In this document: positions 56,949 to 64,000 of the stretch, piece after piece | Position numbering within the stretch: the first letter of the stretch is position 1 | Layout: each line of letters starts with the position of its first letter | Assembly: GCF_900199205.1 (NCBI RefSeq) | Contig: NZ_OBMJ01000001.1 | Location: forward strand, 5,759,001-5,823,000 | Direction: 5' to 3' | From: Streptomyces sp. 1331.2 | GTDB lineage: Bacteria; Actinomycetota; Actinomycetes; Streptomycetales; Streptomycetaceae | DNA: 64,000 nucleotides | Made by a program: the position numbers and the translations under genes | Notes under the pieces: generated by a model | Told to the model about the DNA's origin: nothing | Databases searched by the model: none | Seen by the model: the letters and a program-made list of their open reading frames with translations, nothing else

Positions 56949-58616
56949 ATGGATATCCCCAACATGGGCGTGCCGGCCAAGCTCGCCGACCGCATGAGCA
57001 TGGCCGAGCAGCACGAGTACCTGCGGGCCCGTTTCTCCCGCCGCCGGATGCTGCGCGCCGGGGCCGTGACCGTCGGCGCCGTCGCCGTCGGCGGTGCCCT
57101 GGGCAGCGGTACCGCCTTCGCCGCTCCCGCCGGTCCGCAGCTGCTGACGGGCGGCACGACGGACGGCATCGACGGCGCGCTGGTCGCGCCGATCGGCCGT
57201 CACCTCCAGTTCGGCCCCGAGCCGGACACCCAGTTCCGCGTCTCCTGGCAGGTCCCGGCGCCGGTCAAGAAGCCCTTCCTGCGCTTCGGCAAGCACCCGT
57301 GGGAGCTGAGCCACAAGGTCCAGGCCGAGGTCCGCGCCCTGCACACCCCCGCGCTGACCCCGACCGGCCAGCCGGTGGACCAGTACTACCTGCACGTGGC
57401 GCTGGAGGACCTGCACCCCGACACCACCTACTACTACGGTGTCGGCCACGACGGCTTCGACCCGGCCTCGCAGCAGCAGATCTCCACCCTGCACACCTTC
57501 CGCACCGCGCCCTCCCGCGACCACCGCTGGGGCAAGGTGTACGAGCCGTTCACCTTCACCGCCTTCGGCGACCAGGGCGTCAGCTCGCACGCGGCGGGCA
57601 ACGACCACATCATCAAGGCTCAGAAGCCGGCCTTCCACCTGCACGCCGGCGACATCTGCTACGCCGACCCGGCCGGTTCCGGCACCGACCCGGACAAGTC
57701 CGTCTTCAACGCGAAGACCTGGGACGACTTCCTGGTGCAGACCGAGACGGTCGCCGCCGAGATCCCGTGGATGGTCGCCTACGGCAACCACGACGTCGAG
57801 GCCTGGTACTCGCCCAACGGCTACGGCGGCGAGAACGCCCGCTTCTTCCTGCCGAACAACGGGCCGGACCCGCGCGCCGTCCCCGGCGTCTACACCTTCC
57901 GCTACAAGAACGTCGGCGTCATCTCCCTGGACGCCAACGACGTCTCCTACGAGATCCCGGCCAACCTGGGCGTCTCGGCGAACAAGCAGACCGCGTGGCT
58001 GGAGCGCACCCTCAAGGACCTGCGCAGCGACGAGACCGTCGACTTCGTCGTGGTCTTCTTCCACCACTGCGCCTTCTCCACCACCGTCGCGCACGCCTCC
58101 GAGGGCGGTGTCCGCGAGGCCTGGGTGCCGCTGTTCGAGAAGTACCGGGTGGACCTGGTCATCAACGGCCACAACCACATCTACGAGCGCACCGACGCCA
58201 TCCTGGGCAACAAGGTCTCGAAGCAGGTGCCGAGCGGCGCCACCATCGAGCCCGAGAAGGACGGCGTGGTCTACGTGACCGCGGGTGCGGCCGGCCGCAG
58301 CCTGTACAAGTTCGACGTGCCGGACACCTACGAGGGGCACGAGAACCACCAGGACGAGGTCAAGACCTACTACTGGGGCAAGGGCCGGGTGAAGGTCCCC
58401 GAGACCATCCAGTGGTCGCGGGTGCGCTACACCGGCTACTCCTTCATCAAGGTCGACGTCACCCCGGCGCGCCTGGGCCAGAAGTCGGTCATGAAGGTCA
58501 CCGCGCTGGCCGAGGACGGCACGCAGATCGACAACTACTCGATCCTGCGCAAGGTCGGCGAGGGCTGGGACTCGGGCCGCGACGACGACGGCGAGGGCGG
58601 CGGCTGGGGCTGGTAG
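56949..58616 (+). CDS. Secreted purple acid phosphatase-like metallophosphoesterase
   Basis: A 555-residue exported enzyme. A twin-arginine signal (FSRRRMLRAG, then a hydrophobic stretch ending AFA) directs it to the Tat system. A fibronectin-like N-domain (QFRVSWQVPAP) precedes the catalytic domain with metal-binding motifs GDQG, AGDICYADPAG, AYGNHD, VVFFHHCAFS and GHNHIYER. These are the dinuclear-metal residues of purple acid phosphatases. The tail is acidic and glycine-rich. A PHO-like box in the promoter region suggests induction at low phosphate. Confidence 0.92.
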   Translation: MDIPNMGVPAKLADRMSMAEQHEYLRARFSRRRMLRAGAVTVGAVAVGGALGSGTAFAAPAGPQLLTGGTTDGIDGALVAPIGRHLQFGPEPDTQFRVSWQVPAPVKKPFLRFGKHPWELSHKVQAEVRALHTPALTPTGQPVDQYYLHVALEDLHPDTTYYYGVGHDGFDPASQQQISTLHTFRTAPSRDHRWGKVYEPFTFTAFGDQGVSSHAAGNDHIIKAQKPAFHLHAGDICYADPAGSGTDPDKSVFNAKTWDDFLVQTETVAAEIPWMVAYGNHDVEAWYSPNGYGGENARFFLPNNGPDPRAVPGVYTFRYKNVGVISLDANDVSYEIPANLGVSANKQTAWLERTLKDLRSDETVDFVVVFFHHCAFSTTVAHASEGGVREAWVPLFEKYRVDLVINGHNHIYERTDAILGNKVSKQVPSGATIEPEKDGVVYVTAGAAGRSLYKFDVPDTYEGHENHQDEVKTYYWGKGRVKVPETIQWSRVRYTGYSFIKVDVTPARLGQKSVMKVTALAEDGTQIDNYSILRKVGEGWDSGRDDDGEGGGWGW

Positions 58617-58633
58617 TCCCCGAACGCCCGTAC

Positions 58634-58672
58634 CGGGCCCCGGCGTCGAGGAGACCTCGGCGCCGGGGCCCG
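58634..58672. terminator. Bidirectional terminator hairpin
   Basis: CGGGCCCCGGCG...CGCCGGGGCCCG, a 12-bp perfect stem with an inner CGAGG/CCTCG stem, lies between the convergent stops at 58616 and 58678. Confidence 0.9.
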
Positions 58673-58677
58673 CTGCT

Positions 58678-59010
58678 TCAGCGGCGCGGCCCGTACATGA
58701 TCACGGCGACCCCGGCCAGGCAGACCAGCGCGCCCAGCACGTCGTAGCGGGTCGGCCGGAAGCCGTCCACCAGCACGCCCCACAGCAGCGAGCCGGCCAC
58801 GAACACCCCGCCGTACGCGGCCAGCACCCGGCCGAAGTGGCTGTCCGGCTGCAGGGCCGCGACGAAGCCGTACGCCCCGAGCGCCACCACCCCCACCCCG
58901 GCCAGCCACCACGGCCGTTGCTCGCGCACGCTCTGCCAGACCAGCCAGCAGCCGCCGATCTCGGCGAGCGCGGCGAGCAGGAACAGGGCGACGGAACGCA
59001 GGACGGTCAT
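58678..59010 (-). CDS. YnfA family (UPF0060) membrane protein
   Basis: A 110-residue protein with four transmembrane helices, typical of the YnfA/UPF0060 family related to small multidrug transporters. Markers are LLAALAEIGGCWLVWQSVREQRPWW, ALGAYGFVAALQPDSHFGRVLAAYGGVFVAGSLLWG and DGFRPTRYDVLGALVCLAGVAVIMYGPR. The length matches the family exactly. Its substrate is not established. The start ATG lies 16 bases from the aminotransferase stop on the same strand, so the two may be co-transcribed. Confidence 0.95.
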   Translation of the reverse strand: MTVLRSVALFLLAALAEIGGCWLVWQSVREQRPWWLAGVGVVALGAYGFVAALQPDSHFGRVLAAYGGVFVAGSLLWGVLVDGFRPTRYDVLGALVCLAGVAVIMYGPRR

Positions 59011-59026
59011 GGGCCGAGCCTACGGA

Positions 59027-60241
59027 TCAGACCTGGCGGTACGTCGCCAGGAAGCGACCGATCCGGTTGATGGCCGTCTCCAGGTCGTCGGCGCGGGGCA
59101 GGGTGACGAAGCGGAAGTGGTCCGGGCGCGGCCAGTTGAAGCCGGTGCCCTGGACGACGTGGATCTTCTCGCGCAGCAGCAGGTCCAGCACGAACCGCTC
59201 GTCGTCGACGATCCGGTGGACGGCCGGGTCGAGCCTGGCGAAGGCGTACAGCGCGCCCTTGGGCTTGACGCAGCTGACGCCGGGGATCTCGTTGAGCGCC
59301 TTGACCGCGATGTCGCGCTGCTCGGTCAGCCGGCCGCCGGGCAGCACCAGGTCGTTGATGGACTGGTGGCCGCCGAGCGCGGCCTGGACGGCGTACTGGG
59401 CGGGCACGTTGGGGCACAGCCGCATGCCGGAGAGCATGGTCAGGCCCTCCAGGTAGTCGGTGGCGTGCTGCTTGGGCCCGGAGACGACCAGCCAGCCGCT
59501 GCGGAAGCCGGCCACCCGGTAGGCCTTGGAGAGCCCGTTGAAGGTGAGGGTGAGCACGTCGTCGGCGAGGGCGGCCAGGCAGTGGTGCTCGGTGTCGTCG
59601 TAGAGGATCTTGTCGTAGATCTCGTCGGCCAGGACCATCAGCTGGTGGCGGCGGGCGAGGTCGAGGATGCCCTCCAGCAGTTCCTTCGGGTAGACGGCGC
59701 CGGTGGGGTTGTTGGGGTTGATGACGACGATCGCCTTGGTGCGGGCGGTGATCTTGGCGGCGATGTCGTCCAGGTCCGGGTACCACTCGGCCTCTTCGTC
59801 GCACAGGTAGTGCACGGCCTTGCCACCGGCCAGCCGCACCACGGCCGTCCAGAGCGGGTAGTCGGGCATCGGCACGAGCACCTCGTCGCCGTCGTCCACC
59901 AGCGCGGTGACGGCCATCTGGATCAGCTCGGAGACGCCGTTGCCGAGGTAGACGTCGTTGACGGTGACGCCCTGGACCCCGCGCTGCTGGTAGTACTGCA
60001 CCACCGCGCGGCGGGCCGGCAGGATGCCGCGCGAGTCGCTGTAGCCGTGCGCCTTGGGCAGGTTGCGGATGATGTCCTGGAGGATCTCCTCGGGCGCCTC
60101 GAAGCCGAACGGCGCCGGGTTGCCGGTGTTCAGCCGCAGCACGCTGTGCCCGGCCTCCTCCAGCGCGTTGGCCTGGTCGACCACCGGGCCGCGGATCTCG
60201 TAGCACACGTCATTCAGCTTGCTGGACTGCCGAAACTCCAT
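59027..60241 (-). CDS. Pyridoxal-phosphate aminotransferase, class I/II (AlaA-like)
   Basis: A 404-residue cytoplasmic aminotransferase. Family signatures are YSDSRGILPARRAVVQYYQQRG, VYLGNGVSELIQMAVTALV, INPNNPTGAVYPKELL and the PLP lysine in FNGLSKAYRVAGFRSGW. KPKGALYAFARLDP and an arginine near HFRFVTLPR for the substrate carboxylate follow. The overall pattern and N-terminal region MEFRQSSKLNDVCYEIRGPV match the AlaA glutamate-pyruvate aminotransferase group. ATG 60241 follows GGGAGG. It is divergent from an HxlR regulator whose dyads lie in the shared spacer. Confidence 0.93.
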   Translation of the reverse strand: MEFRQSSKLNDVCYEIRGPVVDQANALEEAGHSVLRLNTGNPAPFGFEAPEEILQDIIRNLPKAHGYSDSRGILPARRAVVQYYQQRGVQGVTVNDVYLGNGVSELIQMAVTALVDDGDEVLVPMPDYPLWTAVVRLAGGKAVHYLCDEEAEWYPDLDDIAAKITARTKAIVVINPNNPTGAVYPKELLEGILDLARRHQLMVLADEIYDKILYDDTEHHCLAALADDVLTLTFNGLSKAYRVAGFRSGWLVVSGPKQHATDYLEGLTMLSGMRLCPNVPAQYAVQAALGGHQSINDLVLPGGRLTEQRDIAVKALNEIPGVSCVKPKGALYAFARLDPAVHRIVDDERFVLDLLLREKIHVVQGTGFNWPRPDHFRFVTLPRADDLETAINRIGRFLATYRQV

Positions 60242-60291
60242 CTGCGGCCTCCCGACCGTCACCACCGCTCCGCTGCTTCTGCTTTGTTCTA

Positions 60292-60331
60292 CCAAGTTGG
60301 CACTTGGAAAGTCCAACCTCTTGGCTATGCT
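60292..60331 (+). promoter_or_regulatory. HxlR promoter with overlapping dyads
   Basis: CCAAGT-TGGC-ACTTGG (60292-60307) and TTGGA-AAG-TCCAA (60304-60316) overlap. The -35 TTGGAA (60304-60309) and -10 TATGCT (60326-60331) are 16 bases apart, and the ATG follows seven bases later. The dyads are candidate autoregulatory sites covering the -35. Confidence 0.7.
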
Positions 60332-60338
60332 GATCCAC

Positions 60339-60737
60339 ATGTCACGCCGAAGCTACGACCAGTACTGCGCCGTCGCCCGCGCCCTGGACGCGGTGGGGGA
60401 ACGCTGGAGCCTCCTGATCGTCCGTGAACTCCTCGGCGGCCCGCGCCGCTACACCGACCTGCACGCCGACCTGCCCGGCGTCTCCACCGACATCCTGGCC
60501 GCCCGGCTCAAGCAGCTGGAGGGCGAGGGCCTGGTCGAGCGGCGCCGACTGGAACGGCCCGCCAACGCGACGGTCTACGAGCTGACCGGACGCGGACGCG
60601 AACTGCGGCCGGTCATAGCGGCACTGGGGGAGTGGGGCCTGTCCGCCCTCGGCGAGCAGCGGCCCACCGACGCGGTGCGCGCGCACTGGTTCACGCCCCG
60701 GAAGGCGGAGGGCGAGGCAGCGGCCGTCGCGGGGTGA
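60339..60737 (+). CDS. HxlR family transcriptional regulator
   Basis: A 132-residue winged-helix regulator: YDQYCAVARALDAVGERWSLLIVRELLGGPRRYTDLHADLPGVSTDILAARLKQLEGEGLVERR is the HxlR core with the conserved cysteine C10, and YELTGRGRELRPVI is the wing. Many HxlR proteins sense electrophiles through that N-terminal cysteine. ATG 60339 fits a leaderless transcript (seven bases after -10); an ATG four codons upstream is possible but overlaps the -10. It is divergent from the aminotransferase. Confidence 0.93.
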   Translation: MSRRSYDQYCAVARALDAVGERWSLLIVRELLGGPRRYTDLHADLPGVSTDILAARLKQLEGEGLVERRRLERPANATVYELTGRGRELRPVIAALGEWGLSALGEQRPTDAVRAHWFTPRKAEGEAAAVAG

Positions 60738-60780
60738 CGGCTGAGCGGGGGCCGAGCCGGGCGGGGGTGGGAGCAGGGGT

Positions 60781-60818
60781 GGGGCGGCGGCAAGGCCCCC
60801 GTCGCCGGCCGCCGCCCC
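60781..60818 (+). terminator. Terminator hairpin after the HxlR gene
   Basis: GGGGCGGCGGC...GCCGCCGCCCC, an 11-bp perfect stem with a 16-base loop, 43 bases after the stop. Confidence 0.75.
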
Positions 60819-60984
60819 GTGGGCACGAGCATGGCGCGGGCCGGTAAGCGAACGGTCGGCGCGCGATGAGCGCCGTGGTCAGGGCCTCGCGTCGGTTCTC
60901 GCGGGCCCTCGCTGCCGGGTGCTGCGAGCGCGGTCGTACGATCGTCGGACCGCGAAGCCAACCCAGGAGAGCGGAGACCAGTCC

Positions 60985-61842
60985 GTGCCCACCACCATCC
61001 GCAGTTACGCCAGTTACGTCGCCGTCGGTGACTCCTTCACCGAGGGCATGTGCGACGACCTGCTGCCCGACGGCCACTACCAGGGCTGGGCCGACCGGGT
61101 CGCCCGGGCCCTGGCGGCGGAACACGCGGAGCACGCGGAGCGGGCGGAGCGGGCGGAACCGGCAGGGCAGTCGGGGCAGGCGGGGCAGTCCGGGCCGGCG
61201 GACGGCGGCTTCCGGTACGCCAACCTCGCCGTCCGCGGCAAGCTCATCGGCCAGATCCACGCCGAGCAGCTGGCCCCCGCCGCCGCCATGGGCGCCGAAC
61301 TCGTCACCCTGGCCGGCGGCCTCAACGACGTGCTGCGCCCCGGCTGCGACATCGACCGGGTCGAGCGGCTGCTCGGCGACTGCGTGCGCGAACTGCGCGC
61401 CGCCGGTTCCACCGTCGTCCTGTTCACCAGCACCGACCCCACCCGGCGGATGGCCGGCAGCGCCCGGCTGCTGCCCACCATCCTGCGGATGAAGGGCTTC
61501 GTGCAGGAGCTCGGCCGACAGGACGGCATCGTCGTCGTCGACCTCTTCTCCGCGCCCTGCTTCGACGACCGGCGGCTCTGGGCCGAGGACCGCCTGCACC
61601 TGTCCCCCGAGGGCCACCGGCGGGTCGCCGAAGGCGTACTGGAAGCACTCGGCCGCCCCGCCACCTTCGACTGGCGTGCCCCGCTGCCCGCCGCCGCCCC
61701 GCCCGGCCGCACCGAGCGGCTGCGGGACGACGCCCGCTGGCTGCGCAGTCACCTCGGTCCGTGGATCGGCCGCCGGCTCACCGGCCGCTCCTCCGGCGAC
61801 GGCCGCCCGCCGAAGCGGGCTGAGCTGCTGCCGTACGGCTGA
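60985..61842 (+). CDS. Cytoplasmic SGNH/GDSL hydrolase
   Basis: A 285-residue esterase-type protein without signal peptide. SGNH blocks are YVAVGDSFTEGMCDD (serine), NLAVRGKLIGQI, VTLAGGLNDVLRP (asparagine) and DRLHLSPEGHRRVAEGV (aspartate/histidine). An alanine/glutamate/glutamine repeat region (residues about 45-75) and a basic C-terminal tail are unusual. GTG 60985 follows GGAGA; the frame is open further upstream. The substrate is unknown. It is convergent with the next GNAT gene with only four bases between stops. Confidence 0.9.
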   Translation: MPTTIRSYASYVAVGDSFTEGMCDDLLPDGHYQGWADRVARALAAEHAEHAERAERAEPAGQSGQAGQSGPADGGFRYANLAVRGKLIGQIHAEQLAPAAAMGAELVTLAGGLNDVLRPGCDIDRVERLLGDCVRELRAAGSTVVLFTSTDPTRRMAGSARLLPTILRMKGFVQELGRQDGIVVVDLFSAPCFDDRRLWAEDRLHLSPEGHRRVAEGVLEALGRPATFDWRAPLPAAAPPGRTERLRDDARWLRSHLGPWIGRRLTGRSSGDGRPPKRAELLPYG

Positions 61843-61846
61843 ACTG

Positions 61847-62503
61847 CTAGGACACTCCGGACTCCGGCTCCAGGACCAGGCTCGCCATCGGGGAGTGGGT
61901 GGTCCAGCCGAGCGCGGTGTAGAGCGCCCGGCCCTCCGGGGTGCCGACCAGCACGCCGGTGCGGGCGCCCGCCTCGTACGCGGCGGACTGCAGCGTCCGC
62001 ATCACCACGGCGCCCAGGCCCCGGCGGCGGAACTCGGGTGCGGTGGTGATCTGGTCCGGCACGGCCACCGGGCCGGCCAGGCCCGCCTGGCCGCGGGCGG
62101 CCAGGTGCCCGGCCTCGGTGCGCACCAGCACCCGCAGGACGCCGCCCCGCTCCCAGGTGGTCACGGTGTGGCCGGCCGGGACCGCGGGCCGTTCGGGGGC
62201 GAGCGGGACGGTCATCAGGAAGGCCGGGCCGTCCAGCCGCCACCGCGGGCCGAGCCAGGGGCGCACCATGGCGTCCTCGGCGAACAGCTTCAGCCAGGTG
62301 GTCGGCGCGGTGGTGGCCTCGGCGATCTTGCGGACCTCGGCCTCGGTCGGCTCGGGCAGCACGTGCCGGCCCACCTCGCGGTCGGGTGCGCCGACGTCGA
62401 TGGTCCAGCCCCACGGCTGGTCCACCGGCTCGGCGGCGCCGCGCGAGACGGTCCAGCCCGAGACCCACATCCGGACCAGCTCTCTGATGTCCGGTTCCGT
62501 CAT
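61847..62503 (-). CDS. GNAT family N-acetyltransferase
   Basis: A 218-residue acetyltransferase. The acetyl-CoA-binding motif ITTAPEFRRRGLGAVVMRTLQSAAYEAGA (R/Q-x-x-G-x-G/A type) lies near residues 155-185, followed by GTPEGRALYTALGWTTHSPM, the canonical GNAT ending. The N-terminal half is less conserved. ATG 62503 is chosen; the frame is open upstream to 62611 but without a ribosome site. The acceptor is unknown. Confidence 0.88.
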   Translation of the reverse strand: MTEPDIRELVRMWVSGWTVSRGAAEPVDQPWGWTIDVGAPDREVGRHVLPEPTEAEVRKIAEATTAPTTWLKLFAEDAMVRPWLGPRWRLDGPAFLMTVPLAPERPAVPAGHTVTTWERGGVLRVLVRTEAGHLAARGQAGLAGPVAVPDQITTAPEFRRRGLGAVVMRTLQSAAYEAGARTGVLVGTPEGRALYTALGWTTHSPMASLVLEPESGVS

Positions 62504-62652
62504 GGCTGTCCACCCCGTGTTCCGTGCGCTACGTGTAATAGTCCCTGATGCCTTGTGCATCTTACCGATGCGGGGGCGGCCTGCCCAGCCCAGTAGAATT
62601 TCCGGGTTCACGGCGTCGCCCCGGCGCCCAGCTGGTGGAAGGACCCCGGAAC

Positions 62653-63597
62653 GTGCGCGAGACCGAGTCGCCGCAGGACCCCACGGCGGCCGCGCCGACC
62701 CCGCTCCACGCCGACTGCGGCAGTTGCTTCGGGCTCTGCTGCGTCGCCCTGCCGTTCGCCGCGGGCACCGACTTCGCCGTGAACAAGGCGGCCGGCACCC
62801 CCTGCCGCAACCTGCAGGCCGACTTCAGCTGCGGCATCCACGTGCGGCTGCGGGACAGCGGCTTCCAGGGCTGCACCGTCTACGACTGCTTCGGCGCCGG
62901 GCAGCGGGTCTCCCAGGTGACCTTCGGCGGCCGCAGCTGGCGCGAGGAACCGGACAGCGCCGGGCAGATGTTCGAGGTCTTCCCGATCGTGCGGCAGCTG
63001 CACGAACTGCTCCGCTACCTCACCGAGGCGCTGGCCTTCGCCCCGGCCCGGGCCGTCCACGCCGAGCTGCGGCAGGCCCTGGAGGAGACCGACCGGCTGG
63101 CCGGCGGCACCCCCGAGCAGATCCTCGCCGTCGACGTCCCGGCTCACCGGCAGCGGGTCAGCGAGCTGCTGCTGCGGGCGAGCGAGCTGGTCCGGGCGTC
63201 CGTCCCGCGCCGGCGCGAGCACCGCGGCGGCGACCTCTTCGGCGCCCGCCTGCGCGGTGCCGACCTGCAGGGCGCCAACCTGCGCGGTGCCCTGCTCGTC
63301 GCCGCCGACCTCTCCGGGGCGGACCTGCGGCTGGCCGACCTCATCGGCGCCGACCTGCGTGACACCAACCTGGCCGGCGCCGACCTCAGCACCGCGCTCT
63401 TCCTCACCCAGGCCCAGCTCGACGCCGCCCGCGGCGACGCCGCCACCCGCCTGCCGGACGGCCTCAAGCGCCCGGCCCACTGGCCCGCCACGGCCTCCCC
63501 GGTGGCGGCGGCGCCGACGGCGAAGCCCCGCTCGGGCACGGGCGGCGCCGGCCGCCCGGGCGGACCAGGCCGACCGGGCCGATCGCGCCGACGCTGA
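62653..63597 (+). CDS. Pentapeptide-repeat protein with N-terminal cysteine-rich domain
   Basis: A 314-residue protein. The first 100 residues hold a cysteine cluster (CGSCFGLCCVAL, CRNLQADFSCGIH, GCTVYDCFGAG) that could bind a metal or iron-sulfur cluster. A helical middle follows, then about nine pentapeptide repeats of the A(D/N)LxX kind (GADLQGANLRGALLVAADLSGADLRLADLIGADL), which fold as a right-handed helix and can mimic DNA. A Pro/Gly/Arg-rich tail ends the protein. GTG 62653 follows AAGGA; a good -10 TAGAAT lies near 62592. Function unknown. Confidence 0.85.
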   Translation: MRETESPQDPTAAAPTPLHADCGSCFGLCCVALPFAAGTDFAVNKAAGTPCRNLQADFSCGIHVRLRDSGFQGCTVYDCFGAGQRVSQVTFGGRSWREEPDSAGQMFEVFPIVRQLHELLRYLTEALAFAPARAVHAELRQALEETDRLAGGTPEQILAVDVPAHRQRVSELLLRASELVRASVPRRREHRGGDLFGARLRGADLQGANLRGALLVAADLSGADLRLADLIGADLRDTNLAGADLSTALFLTQAQLDAARGDAATRLPDGLKRPAHWPATASPVAAAPTAKPRSGTGGAGRPGGPGRPGRSRRR

Positions 63598-63602
63598 GGC
63601 CG

Positions 63603-64000
63603 TTACTGGCCCACCCGGCCGTCGATGCACTCGCGCAGCAGGTCGGCGTGCCCGCAGTGGCGGGCGTACTCGTCGATCCGGTGCATCAGCAGCTCCCGGA
63701 TCGCGACCCGGCCCCGCCCGACCCGCTCGCCCAGGTCCGGGTAGCCGGCCAACGCGGCGTCGGTCGCCGCCTGTTCGCGGTCCAGGTCGCGGAACGCGGC
63801 CTCCACCACGGCCGGGTCGGCGACGGCCCCGTCGAAGTCCGCGTCCCGCGCGCCGTACAGCTTCGGCAGCCGCTCGTCCTCGGTGAGCCAGTTGCGCCAG
63901 TCCCGCTCCACCTCGGCGAGGTGCCGGACCAGCCCGAGCAGCGACATCGTCGACGGCGGCACCGAGCGCCGTGCGAGCTGTTCGGCGTCCAGGCCCTGGC
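63603..64000 (-). CDS. DinB/DUF664 family protein (partial, cut by window end)
   Basis: The 3' part (132 codons) of a DinB-type four-helix protein; the frame remains open at the window edge. The segment SVPPSTMSLLGLVRHLAEVERDWRNW is the DUF664 signature, with histidine in RHLAEVE, and HRIDEYARHCGHADLLRE supplies two more histidines, the metal-binding triad. In actinobacteria this family includes mycothiol-dependent transferases. It is convergent with the pentapeptide-repeat gene, with five bases between stops. Confidence 0.92.
   Translation of the reverse strand, partial: QGLDAEQLARRSVPPSTMSLLGLVRHLAEVERDWRNWLTEDERLPKLYGARDADFDGAVADPAVVEAAFRDLDREQAATDAALAGYPDLGERVGRGRVAIRELLMHRIDEYARHCGHADLLRECIDGRVGQ

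Overview
The window is a very GC-rich (about 73 percent), densely packed stretch of an actinobacterial chromosome. Codon use, many GTG and TTG starts, several start codons lying 6-7 nt after a -10 box (leaderless genes), a sulfur-assimilation leader peptide of the streptomycete type, a SpoIIE/ATPase signalling protein, and iron-, nickel- and phosphate-type regulatory boxes all point to Streptomycetaceae (Streptomyces or Kitasatospora). I see no rRNA, tRNA, insertion sequence, CRISPR array, plasmid backbone or secondary-metabolite cluster. It reads as core and near-core chromosome.

Layout. 1-5141: a minus-strand assimilatory sulfate-reduction operon (leader peptide, sir, zinc-ribbon protein, cysH, cysC, cysD, partial cysN). 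5411-11895: YihY-type membrane protein, FtsW/RodA-type protein, CtaG-type protein, then rsgA behind an unusual structured leader, and an ASCH protein. 11977-14114: a translationally coupled alkylation-repair pair (Ada/AlkA fusion and Ogt). 14154-19822: GNAT acetyltransferase, a divergent MarR/MFS pair, pth, and a DUF305/DUF3105/secreted-protein group. 20141-26478: a phosphatase-like protein, an alternating array of two palindromes, a frameshifted tetR, and an agmatine deiminase plus urease-like operon. 26948-30255: two proteins sharing a paralogous GHKL ATPase domain, one fused to PAS, GAF and SpoIIE domains. 30439-36579: lipase, DUF2637 membrane protein, iron-boxed FhuF-like protein and two proteins of unknown function. 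36731-38464: divergent molybdenum-cofactor genes. 38540-47490: secreted peptidase, GT39 transferase, esterase, trypsin-like protease, HAD phosphatase, phosphotransferase. 47622-52096: SDR and TetR genes sharing an operator, and two alpha/beta hydrolases whose nucleophile serine appears replaced. 52273-64000: secreted protein, nickel transporter with a Nur-like box, SGNH hydrolases, ferredoxin and zinc-finger proteins, a phosphatase with a PHO-like box, YnfA, aminotransferase/HxlR divergent pair, GNAT, pentapeptide-repeat protein and a partial DinB gene.

Four observations stand out. (1) The rsgA leader encodes a 23-residue peptide whose Shine-Dalgarno sequence is perfectly complementary (11 bp) to a downstream segment that copies the 3' end of 16S rRNA, directly ahead of the gene for the GTPase that matures the 30S subunit. 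(2) About 450 bp hold four strictly alternating copies of two palindromes beside a tetR gene that has lost its native stop by an apparent one-base deletion in a C tract. (3) A urease-like enzyme (fused gamma-beta subunit plus alpha subunit, no accessory genes nearby) sits with agmatine deiminase, which suggests it may hydrolyse N-carbamoylputrescine, a substituted urea. (4) A 20-bp perfect inverted repeat (55746-55803) lies in a divergent intergenic region with no gene ending into it.

All functional statements rest on reading motifs by eye. No database search, fold prediction or alignment was run.
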